A stretch of DNA of 5,671 nt from the NCBI GenBank assembly GCA_005777415.1, contig SXMI01000149.1:1-5671 (forward strand), read 5' to 3'. The position numbers were made by a program, and so were the translations under genes. The DNA comes from Actinomycetota bacterium (GTDB lineage: Bacteria > Actinomycetota > Acidimicrobiia > Acidimicrobiales > Microtrichaceae). The notes below the pieces were generated by a model that ran no database searches, had not been told where the DNA came from, and saw only the letters and a list, made by a program, of their open reading frames with translations. Shown here piece after piece: positions 1 through 5,671 of the stretch (the first letter of the stretch is position 1; each line of letters starts with the position of its first letter).

Positions 1-127
1 AGCCCAGAATAGCCATAGTCAACCAGACACTAACCAACGGACCAACTACACCATCATAACTACTTACCAGATACAGATAATCCGACAGTGGATTGACGTT
101 ACAAAAATCCTTACTGACCTTAATCCG
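1..127. other. Compositionally foreign left edge replacing the expected cpaF sequence
   Basis: By hand count 51 of the first 120 bases are G or C and only 16 are G, while the sequence after about position 128 is strongly GC-rich. In the cpaF reading frame the stretch has no stop, but its translation lacks the Walker B/arginine region (roughly RIIVGEVRG) that precedes GHDGSLTTVHAN in CpaF proteins. The opposite strand in the same codon register (127 down to 2) is also open for 42 codons and reads like a plausible protein piece, including YDGVVGPLVSVWLTMAILG, which I do not recognise. The switch falls between about 118 and 130. The likeliest explanation is a chimeric end of an assembled contig; its length is near the largest k-mers used by short-read assemblers. 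An insertion or rearrangement junction inside cpaF is the alternative. No inverted repeat or target duplication can be recognised from one side. A gene caller would wrongly extend cpaF through this stretch. Confidence 0.65.
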
Positions 128-532
128 GGCCACGACGGCTCGCTGACGACCGTGCACGCCAACAGCCCCCGCGACACGCTGTCCCGCCTCGAGACGCTGG
201 TCCTGATGGCGGGCTTCGACCTGCCGGTGCGGGCGATCCGGGAGCAGATGGCCTCGGCGGTCGACCTCATCGTCCAGTTGACGCGCCTGAGCGACGGCAC
301 CCGCCGGGTCACCCACATCACCGAGGTCCAGGGCATGGAGGGCGAGGTCATCACCCTCCAGGACGTGTTCCTGTTCGACTTCTCCGCCGGTGTCGATCCC
401 GAGGGTCGGTTCCTCGGCCAGCTCCAGCCGACGGGGGTCCGCCCCAAGTTCGCCGAGAAGCTCGCCGACCGGGGGCTGCACCTGGGCCCGGAGATCTTCA
501 CGGCGTCGACCACCGCGGCGGCTCGACCGTGA
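128..532 (+). CDS. cpaF: CpaF/TadA-type pilus assembly ATPase, C-terminal part (5' truncated)
   Basis: This is the last 134 residues of the cytoplasmic secretion ATPase that powers Tad/Flp pilus assembly by hydrolysing ATP at the TadB-TadC platform. The sequence opens at GHDGSLTTVHANSPRD, the His-box region of the CpaF family, followed by LSRLETLVLMAG and the arm REQMASAVDLIVQLTR. It then has the strand-rich end ITEVQGMEGEVITLQDVFLFDF and a family-typical tail ending in GPEIF. CpaF proteins are usually above 400 residues, so the N-terminal domain, Walker A and Walker B are all missing because the DNA before about 128 is unrelated. The GTG at 152 (V of TVHAN) is internal and not a real start. 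The stop TGA at 530-532 overlaps the GTG of the next gene, which implies translational coupling. Family assignment is firm. Whether the gene is intact in the organism cannot be judged here. Confidence 0.95.
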   Translation, partial: GHDGSLTTVHANSPRDTLSRLETLVLMAGFDLPVRAIREQMASAVDLIVQLTRLSDGTRRVTHITEVQGMEGEVITLQDVFLFDFSAGVDPEGRFLGQLQPTGVRPKFAEKLADRGLHLGPEIFTASTTAAARP

Positions 533-2454
533 GGAGCGGCCGATCCCGGGTCGCCATCGCCTTCGGCTTGGCCGGGGCGCTCGCCCTGCTCGGCGTGGCG
601 ACGCTGCGGCCCGTGAGCGCCGTCGCCCAGGACGGGGCCGGTGCGCTGCGGGTGGACCAGATCGATGCCGGGGGTGGGACCGTCGTCATCGACGGCTTCG
701 CCTCGGGCGTGGCGCCGGCGCCGTTGACCGTGTCCGTGGGCGGCCGGGCGGTTGCGGCCGACACGCAGTGGTCCGACCGGATCCCGCTGGACGTCGCCGT
801 GGTCCTCGACGACGCCGCCGGTCAGCCGAACGGGACGGTGCAGCTGGCGCTGCAGTCGCTGGCGGCGCTGGCCCCCGGCGCCGGTACCGCCACCCGGACG
901 GCGCTGGTGACCACGGGCGGCGGCGCCGACGTGGTCACCCCCCTGACCAGCGACGCCGCGGCCTGGGACCGGGCGGTGGCGGAGGTCAGCCCGAGTGAGA
1001 CCGCCGGCTCCGACCTGCTCGGTGCGGTGGGAGATGCGGCCGCCCTGCTCGAGCGCGGTGAGCCGGGTGCGCGACGGGCGGTCGTCGTGATCGCTGCGAC
1101 CCCGGAACGAGGCACCGTCGGGCTGGGTCAGGTGGAGCGGGACCTGGTGGCGGCGCAGGCGTCGATCGAGTCGGTCGTCCTGGATCGGGGGGCGCCGGTC
1201 AGCCAGCTCGGTCGACTGGCCCAGGGCGCGGGCGGCGACGTGACGCCGGTCGCCAGCGATGAGTCCTTCGACGATGCGATCACCCAGGTCGCCGCACTCC
1301 TGGCGGGCCGGTTCCGGGTGGAGACGCCGGCGGACGGCGCGGCCGCGACCATCGAACTGACCGCTCCCGGCGCCAGCACCTCGGTGACCGTCGTGCCGGG
1401 GTCGGTGCGCCGGGGACCTGCGGCCCTGATGCCCCCGGTCGCCGCCGAGCCCGGGGCCATCGACCGGCTCGCCGGGAACGGGATCGTCCTGACCCTGGCG
1501 ATCCTGCTGGGTGTCGGTGCCGGCATCGTGGTCGTGTGGACGTTCGTCGGGATGCTCGCCGGTCGTCGTCAGCTCGAGTCGCGGCTCGGCGCCTACGACG
1601 AGTCGGCGGCCCCGGTGATGCCGGACGGTCCGCCGGTGAGCGAGGTGGCGACGGTCCCGATCCTCCAGCGGGCCGTGGCGATCACCGGCAACCTCGCCCA
1701 GCAGCGGGGGATTCTCGAGCGGCTCGAGGCCGACCTGGAGCGGGCGAACCTGCCGCTCCGCGCCGCCGAGGCCCTGTTCTTCGCTCTGGCGGGAGCGGTG
1801 CTGGCCTCGGTGTTCACCCTGTTCCTGACCGGCAACCCGATGATCGCCGTCGTGGTCCTGCTCGTGGCGGCGCTGCTGCCCAAGGCGATCGTGAACTTCC
1901 GGGTGAAGCGCCGGACCAAGGCCTTCGAGGCCCAGTTGCCCGACATGCTCGATCTGCTCGCGGGCACGCTCCGCGCCGGCTACTCGATCGCCCAGGGTGT
2001 CGAGGCGGTGTCCCGGGAGATCGACGACCCGATGCGGCGTGAGCTCCAGCGGGTGGTCAACGAACACCGTCTGGGACGCTCGCTCGAGGAGTCGCTGGAC
2101 GGTGTGGCGGCCCGTATGGGCAGCGAGGACTTCGCCTGGGCGGTCATGGCGATCCGGATCCAGCGCGAGGTCGGCGGCAACCTGGCTGAGCTGCTGCTCA
2201 CGGTCTCCAAGACCATGACGCAGCGGGAGCGCCTGCGACGCGACGTGGCCTCGCTCACGGCCGAGGGTCGCATGAGCGCCATGGTCCTGGGCCTGATGCC
2301 GTTCATCCTCGGGGCGGTGATGTTCGTCATCAACCCGGAGTACGTGATGGCCCTGCTCACCCCGGGTCTGGGCTACGTGATGCTGGGGGCTTCCCTGGTG
2401 TCGATGTTCATCGGCTTCATCTGGATGAAGAAGCTCATCACGGTGGAGGTCTGA
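529..2454 (+). CDS. tadB: TadB pilus platform protein with N-terminal secreted vWA-like domain
   Basis: This is a 641-residue fusion. Residues 8-33 are a signal peptide or membrane anchor ending in AVA before Gln34. Residues about 85-260 look like a von Willebrand A fold: LDVAVVLDD at 87-95, GSDLLGAVGDA at 160-170, RRAVVVIAA at 182-190, and a typical closing part LGRLAQGAGGDV at about 217-228. About 261-300 is probably beta-rich. From the membrane helix at about 318-345 onward it is an ordinary TadB: two helices near 412-454, the T2SSF domain (LPDMLDLLAGTLRAGYSIAQ at 470-489; VGGNLAELL at 548-556), and helices near 582-601 and 614-634. TadB is an inner-membrane platform subunit for the CpaF ATPase. 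The GTG start overlaps the cpaF stop (GTGA), there is no strong Shine-Dalgarno, and the signal peptide begins right after it, so this start fits. The vWA metal site is degenerate: Asp94 remains, but the two serines are Ala96 and Gly98 and the later Asp is Ala190. Metal-dependent binding is therefore doubtful. TadB identity is firm and the vWA call is good from motif order. Confidence 0.92.
   Translation: MRSGRSRVAIAFGLAGALALLGVATLRPVSAVAQDGAGALRVDQIDAGGGTVVIDGFASGVAPAPLTVSVGGRAVAADTQWSDRIPLDVAVVLDDAAGQPNGTVQLALQSLAALAPGAGTATRTALVTTGGGADVVTPLTSDAAAWDRAVAEVSPSETAGSDLLGAVGDAAALLERGEPGARRAVVVIAATPERGTVGLGQVERDLVAAQASIESVVLDRGAPVSQLGRLAQGAGGDVTPVASDESFDDAITQVAALLAGRFRVETPADGAAATIELTAPGASTSVTVVPGSVRRGPAALMPPVAAEPGAIDRLAGNGIVLTLAILLGVGAGIVVVWTFVGMLAGRRQLESRLGAYDESAAPVMPDGPPVSEVATVPILQRAVAITGNLAQQRGILERLEADLERANLPLRAAEALFFALAGAVLASVFTLFLTGNPMIAVVVLLVAALLPKAIVNFRVKRRTKAFEAQLPDMLDLLAGTLRAGYSIAQGVEAVSREIDDPMRRELQRVVNEHRLGRSLEESLDGVAARMGSEDFAWAVMAIRIQREVGGNLAELLLTVSKTMTQRERLRRDVASLTAEGRMSAMVLGLMPFILGAVMFVINPEYVMALLTPGLGYVMLGASLVSMFIGFIWMKKLITVEV
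2445..2449 (+). promoter_or_regulatory. Shine-Dalgarno site of tadC
   Basis: GGAGG lies six bases before the GTG at 2456, inside the last codons of tadB. It is the clearest ribosome binding site in the window and fixes the tadC start. The other operon starts lack a comparable site and probably rely on coupled translation. Confidence 0.7.
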
Positions 2455-2455
2455 G

Positions 2456-3382
2456 GTGGAGCTCGGCGTCGTGGTCCCGGTCCTGTTGCTCGCCGTCGCG
2501 CTCGGCGTGGCGGTCTTCGTGGTCGTCAACGGCATCCAGGAGCGGGCCACCCTGCGGGCCTCGCTGCGGCAGGTCACGGGGCCGGTCGTCGAGAACCAGC
2601 GGGACCGGGAGCTGCTCGATCCGTTGCGGCAGCGGGCGATCGACCCGCTGCTGGGGTCCATGTCGGCCCTCGGTCGCCGGTTCACGCCGGTCGGCTACGT
2701 GGAGAAGGTGCGGGTGAAGTTCACCCACGCCGGGATCGCCGACCAGTCGGCGGTGGACCGGTTCCTGGCGATCCGCGTGGCGACCGTCGTCGGGGCGGTC
2801 CTCGTGTTCGTCCTCCTGTTCGTCCTCAACCTGCTCGGGTTGAGCGGCATGGTGCGGATCGCCGTGCCCGGCCTGCTCGCCGCGGTGCTGGTGCTCGGCC
2901 CCGACAGCTGGATCAACAAGCGCGTCGAGGCCCGTCAGCGCGAGATCCAGACCTCGTTGCCCGATGTGCTCGACCTCCTCGTCATCTCGGTCGAGGCGGG
3001 CCTGGGCTTCGAGCAGGCCATGGACCGGGTGATCCACTCGGTGCCCGGCCCGCTCAGCGACGAGTTCGCCCGGGTGCTCGGCGAGACCCGGGCGGGTGCC
3101 GCCCGGGCCGACGCGATGCGGGCCATGGACGCCCGCTGCGGGGTGCCGGAGCTGCGGTCGTTCGTGATGTCGATCATCCAGGCCGACACCTTCGGCGTGT
3201 CGATCGGCCGGGTGCTGCGCTCCCAGGCCGAGGAGATGCGGGTCAAGCGCCGTCAGAACGCCGAGGAACGGGCGCAGAAGGCCCCGGTGAAGATGCTCAT
3301 CCCCATGGTCTTCTGCATCTTCCCGGCGCTGTTCGCGATCATCCTGGGCCCGGCGGTGATCAACATGATGAACGGCCTGTGA
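2456..3382 (+). CDS. tadC: TadC pilus platform protein (T2SSF family)
   Basis: This 308-residue inner-membrane protein is the second platform subunit of the Tad pilus machine and is thought to pair with TadB above the CpaF ATPase. Helices are visible at about 5-25, 106-127, 132-150 and 280-303. The T2SSF domain covers about 165-300, with the family signatures SLPDVLDLLVISVEAGLGFE at 167-186, ADTFGVSIGRVLRSQAEEMR at 243-262 and the closing PVKMLIPMVFCIFPALFAII at 277-296. Length and order match ordinary TadC proteins, with no truncation or fusion. The GTG start lies one base after the tadB stop and has a good GGAGG site six bases upstream, so translation is probably coupled. The stop TGA is at 3380-3382. 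The tadB-tadC order directly after cpaF is the standard Tad arrangement. Confidence 0.95.
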   Translation: MELGVVVPVLLLAVALGVAVFVVVNGIQERATLRASLRQVTGPVVENQRDRELLDPLRQRAIDPLLGSMSALGRRFTPVGYVEKVRVKFTHAGIADQSAVDRFLAIRVATVVGAVLVFVLLFVLNLLGLSGMVRIAVPGLLAAVLVLGPDSWINKRVEARQREIQTSLPDVLDLLVISVEAGLGFEQAMDRVIHSVPGPLSDEFARVLGETRAGAARADAMRAMDARCGVPELRSFVMSIIQADTFGVSIGRVLRSQAEEMRVKRRQNAEERAQKAPVKMLIPMVFCIFPALFAIILGPAVINMMNGL

Positions 3383-3386
3383 CCGG

Positions 3387-4883
3387 GTGGCAGCACCGGC
3401 TGTGACCTCGTCGGGTGCCGAGGCGGCACCGGCGGGGATCGGATCTGACCGGACGGCCGACCCGGAGCCCGCGGTCCGGCCGGCACGGCCACTGCTCGGC
3501 GCGCTGGCCTGGTGCGCCGCCGGCGCAGTGGCCCTCATGTCCAGCGCTCCGCTGTCGGACAACAGCTTCCTGACCCACCTGGCCACGGGTCGTCTCCTGC
3601 AGGAGCAGGGTCTGCCGTCGAGCAATCCGTTCCTGTTCACCGGCGGCGACTTCCCCGTTCCGAGCTGGTGGTTCTCCGGAGCGCTGGCCGTCGCCGAGGA
3701 TCTGGGCGGAGGCGCTGGGATCCGGCTCCTCGTGCTCGCCGTCGGAGCGGCGCTGGGCGCCGTGCTGGTGGCGCTGGCCCGGCCGGAGCGGCGGGACGTC
3801 GCCGCCCGGACGTCGCTGCTGGCCGTGCTCGTCCCCGTGGCACTGGTGATCGTCACGCTGTCGCCGTTCACCACGCCACGACCACACCTGGCGGGTTTCC
3901 TGCTGCTCGCCACGGCGCTGGTGCTGTGGCGTGACGACCGGTCGGCCTGGTGGATGGTGCCGGTGTTCGCCACCTGGGTGAACGTGCACGGCACCTGGCT
4001 CTACGGGCTGGTCGTCCTGGCCCTGCTGGCCGGTTGCGCCTCGATCGAGGCCCGACGGCTGGTTCGGGTGTGGCCCGTGGTCACTGCGGCCGCCGGCGTG
4101 CTCCTGGGCGGACTGCTCTACCCGGAGCGGCTGCGGCTCGTCGTGCTCCCCTTCGAGCAACTCGGCGACGAGCGGGCCCGGGAGGCCATCTCCGCCTACC
4201 AGGAGTGGGCACCGGCCGGGTTCGCCCACCCGCTCACCTGGGCAGTGGTGTTCCTGGGGGTCGCCGCCGTCGTGGCGCTGGCCCGGTGTCGGCGCTGGCC
4301 GAGCGCCGTGGCGGCGGTGCTCCTCGTCGGCCTGGGGTTGAGCGCCGGACGACTCCTGCCGGTGGCGGCCATCTCGTTGCTCCCGTGGGCCGCCGCCACG
4401 TTCGCCGGAACGGGCCCGGGGCTCGGGTCCCGTCGGATCGCCGTTCCCGTGAGGGTGGCGGGCATCGCGCTGCTGCTCGTGGCGGTCGTGGCCGCGCTGC
4501 GGGGCCCGGCCTACGACCTGTCGCGCTATCCGGTCGCTGCGGTGGACTGGCTCGAGCAGCGTGGGCTCGTCGCCGACCCCGGGGTCCGCGTGGTCAGCCA
4601 CGTCGACGTGGGGAACTACCTGGTCTGGCGCTACGGCACCGACGCCCACGCCTTCGCCGACGACCGGCCGTCGGTCGACGCCATGCTGGACCACCGGTCG
4701 CTGGACCAGGCCCGGTCGGACTGGGCACAGGTGCTCGAGCGGGTCGACCCCGATGTCGTCGTGTTCCGTCAGGACAAGCCGCTGGTCCCGCTGCTCGACG
4801 GCTCCGGGTCCTGGCCCCGCGCTGCGACGATCGACGGGTTCGCCGTCTACTGCGCGCCGAGGGTCCGGGACCGCTGCGTCTAA
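3387..4883 (+). CDS. Polytopic membrane protein, probable GT-C-like glycosyltransferase
   Basis: The 498 residues comprise a Pro/Ala-rich, probably disordered N-terminus (1-34), about ten membrane helices (near 36-53, 111-131, 141-158, 166-181, 203-217, 229-244, 282-299, 306-322, 324-341 and 353-372) and a soluble C-terminal part (373-498). The first loop contains LSDNSFLTHLATGR (56-69) then GLPSSNPFLFTGG (75-87). This resembles the D..wwHL.tG...P..dpfs pattern of bacterial GT-C-like membrane proteins, whose catalytic acid sits in the first outer loop; Asp58 and His64 are candidates. SPFTTPRPHLAGF (159-171), WVNVHGTWLYG (197-207) and LLYPERLRLVVLPFEQL (243-259) also match the style of that group, as do VDVGNYLVWR (406-415) and FADDRPSVD (423-431) in the tail. 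Such enzymes usually move a sugar from a lipid-linked donor to an acceptor outside the membrane. Donor and acceptor are unknown. The GTG start is four bases after the tadC stop without a clear Shine-Dalgarno; GTG at 3402 is an alternative. Co-transcription with tad suggests, but does not show, a role on pilin or surface glycans. Confidence 0.75.
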   Translation: MAAPAVTSSGAEAAPAGIGSDRTADPEPAVRPARPLLGALAWCAAGAVALMSSAPLSDNSFLTHLATGRLLQEQGLPSSNPFLFTGGDFPVPSWWFSGALAVAEDLGGGAGIRLLVLAVGAALGAVLVALARPERRDVAARTSLLAVLVPVALVIVTLSPFTTPRPHLAGFLLLATALVLWRDDRSAWWMVPVFATWVNVHGTWLYGLVVLALLAGCASIEARRLVRVWPVVTAAAGVLLGGLLYPERLRLVVLPFEQLGDERAREAISAYQEWAPAGFAHPLTWAVVFLGVAAVVALARCRRWPSAVAAVLLVGLGLSAGRLLPVAAISLLPWAAATFAGTGPGLGSRRIAVPVRVAGIALLLVAVVAALRGPAYDLSRYPVAAVDWLEQRGLVADPGVRVVSHVDVGNYLVWRYGTDAHAFADDRPSVDAMLDHRSLDQARSDWAQVLERVDPDVVVFRQDKPLVPLLDGSGSWPRAATIDGFAVYCAPRVRDRCV

Positions 4884-4911
4884 GGGGTTCGGGTGCGTCT
4901 GAGGGCTCGGG
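4875..4911. repeat. Imperfect tandem duplication across the stop of the membrane-protein gene
   Basis: Two adjacent units, tgcgtctaaggggttcggg (4875-4893) and tgcgtctgagggctcggg (4894-4911), differ by two substitutions and a one-base indel. The first holds the TAA stop of the upstream gene at 4881-4883. The second fills most of the 28-base space before the convergent ddl stop. It looks like a small slippage duplication that has since diverged. Within it, gggct (4903-4907) could pair with agccc (4914-4918), but no T-run follows, so I do not call a terminator. Confidence 0.6.
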
Positions 4912-5670
4912 TCAGCCCCGCTCGGCCCGGGTCCGGTGGCGGGCCAGGGCGAGCGCCACCAGCTCGTCGAGGAGCTCGGCGTAACCGACGCCGCTGGCCT
5001 CCCAGAGCACGGGGTACATGGAGATCGGCGTGAAGCCGGGGATCGTGTTCACCTCGTTGACCAGCAGTCCACGCCCCTCGACGAGGAACAGATCGACCCT
5101 CGCCATGCCGTCCACCCGCAGGGCCCGGGCCGCCTGGTGGGCCAGCGAACGGGCCTGCTCGGCGAGCTCGTGCGGGAGGTCCGCCGGCACCACGGTCTGC
5201 GCGGCGCCGTCGCGGTACTTGTCGTCGAAGTCGTAGAACTCGGCGGCGGGGACGATCTCGCCCACGACCGAGACCCGCAGGTCGTCGGCCGGACCGAGGA
5301 CCGCCGTCTCGAGCTCGCGGACGTCGAGGGCCTCCTCGACGACGACCACGTCGTCGTGCCGGAACGCCTCGCGGAGGGCCGCGAGGAACTCCTCCTCGCC
5401 CGTCGCCCGGGAGATGCCGATGGACGACCCCATGTTGGCGGGCTTGACGAACACCGTGGTTCCCAGCCGGGACAGGACCTGGGCCCGGTGACCGGGGTCG
5501 TCGAGGACGCTCCGGTCGAGCTGCAACCACTCGGCCTGGGCCACGTCGTGGGCCCGGAGCACCGTCTTGGCGGCGGCCTTGTCCATGCACAGCGACGACC
5601 CGAGCACCCCGGAACCAACGTAGGGCAGGTCCAGGACCTCGAGCAGTCCCTGGATGGTGCCGTCCTCGCC
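4912..5670 (-). CDS. ddl: D-alanine--D-alanine ligase, C-terminal part (5' end outside window)
   Basis: The ATP-grasp ligase joins two D-alanines in the cytoplasm to make the dipeptide at the end of peptidoglycan stem peptides. The 252 residues here start in the middle of the protein at GEDGTIQGLLE and VGSG, the conserved segment before the ATP-grasp domain; roughly 100 N-terminal residues lie beyond 5671. Visible motifs in fragment numbering are VLGSSLCMDK (22-31), the ATP-binding FVKPANMGSSIGIS (74-87, Lys76), VVEEALDVRELETAVLG (110-126), GEIVPAAEFYDFDDKY (137-152) including the mobile active-site loop, and RVDLF (191-195). NEVNTIPGFTPISMYP (205-220) follows. Metal ligands Asp193, Glu206 and Asn208 are present, so the enzyme should be active. 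The stop is the TGA complementary to 4912-4914. An apparent start at 5607 is an internal Val codon (GVLGSS), not the real one. The gene converges on the Tad operon and is probably transcribed independently. Confidence 0.95.
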   Translation of the reverse strand, partial: GEDGTIQGLLEVLDLPYVGSGVLGSSLCMDKAAAKTVLRAHDVAQAEWLQLDRSVLDDPGHRAQVLSRLGTTVFVKPANMGSSIGISRATGEEEFLAALREAFRHDDVVVVEEALDVRELETAVLGPADDLRVSVVGEIVPAAEFYDFDDKYRDGAAQTVVPADLPHELAEQARSLAHQAARALRVDGMARVDLFLVEGRGLLVNEVNTIPGFTPISMYPVLWEASGVGYAELLDELVALALARHRTRAERG

Positions 5671-5671
5671 G

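Noticed and set aside
1..127. In-frame continuation of CpaF upstream of GHDG (LTDLNPGHDG resembling LQAMNTGHDG)
   Set aside because: Only a few residues just before the junction resemble the family. Further upstream no RIIVGEVRG-type motif appears and base composition is wrong, so the match is likely chance plus a short boundary uncertainty.
64..2685. An 873-codon open frame on the minus strand
   Set aside because: It lies antisense to cpaF, tadB and the start of tadC, all of which have clear family motifs. Its product is low-complexity and rich in Arg, His, Gly and Gln, as expected for the shadow frame of GC-rich genes.
2438..4694. Long minus-strand frames (2438-3994 and 3360-4694)
   Set aside because: They are antisense to tadC and the membrane-protein gene, have the same low-complexity composition and show no domain I recognise. 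They are shadows of high GC third positions.
4903..4918. Possible terminator hairpin between the convergent genes (gggct/agccc)
   Set aside because: The stem has only five pairs, overlaps the ddl stop and has no T-run on either side. In such GC-rich DNA this is expected by chance.
3950..4984. A 344-codon plus-strand frame overlapping the membrane-protein gene
   Set aside because: It is an Arg/Gly/Ala-rich shifted frame of the 3387-4883 gene and lacks the hydrophobic pattern and motifs seen in the true frame.

Overview
The window comes from a high-GC bacterium, most likely an actinobacterium. My best guess is an Acidimicrobiia-like or related lineage, inferred from GC-rich third codon positions, GTG starts and protein style, not from a marker gene. 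It holds the 3' half of a Tad (tight adherence / Flp-type IV pilus) operon on the + strand and the 3' part of a convergent D-alanine--D-alanine ligase gene on the - strand. It is almost fully coding, with no RNA genes, CRISPR array or recognisable insertion sequence.

Layout. About 1-127 is compositionally foreign: 51 of 120 bases are G+C and only 16 of 120 are G, against very GC-rich DNA afterwards. It does not encode the part of the CpaF ATPase expected there, so it looks like a chimeric sequence end or an insertion junction. From about 128 to 532 is the C-terminal part of the CpaF/TadA ATPase. It overlaps by four bases (GTGA) a 641-residue gene (529-2454) that joins a secreted von Willebrand factor A (vWA)-like domain to a complete TadB. 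One base later comes TadC (2456-3382). Four bases after that is a 498-residue polytopic membrane protein resembling GT-C glycosyltransferases (3387-4883). The ddl fragment (4912-5670, minus) faces this operon across a 28-base gap that is largely a second copy of a short tandem repeat.

How the genes work together. CpaF powers pilus assembly in the cytoplasm, and TadB and TadC form the inner-membrane platform it acts on. The vWA-like domain on TadB would sit outside the membrane, where it could touch pilins, a minor pilin/adhesin or the cell wall. The GT-C-like protein is tightly packed behind tadC and could modify a surface component such as the pilin, but its substrate is unknown. Ddl makes the D-Ala-D-Ala dipeptide of peptidoglycan and belongs to a separate transcription unit. 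Prepilin, prepilin peptidase, CpaB/CpaE and TadE/F genes are not in this window.

The most interesting points are the TadB fusion, whose vWA metal site looks degenerate, the membrane enzyme embedded in the Tad operon, and the foreign left edge that truncates cpaF.
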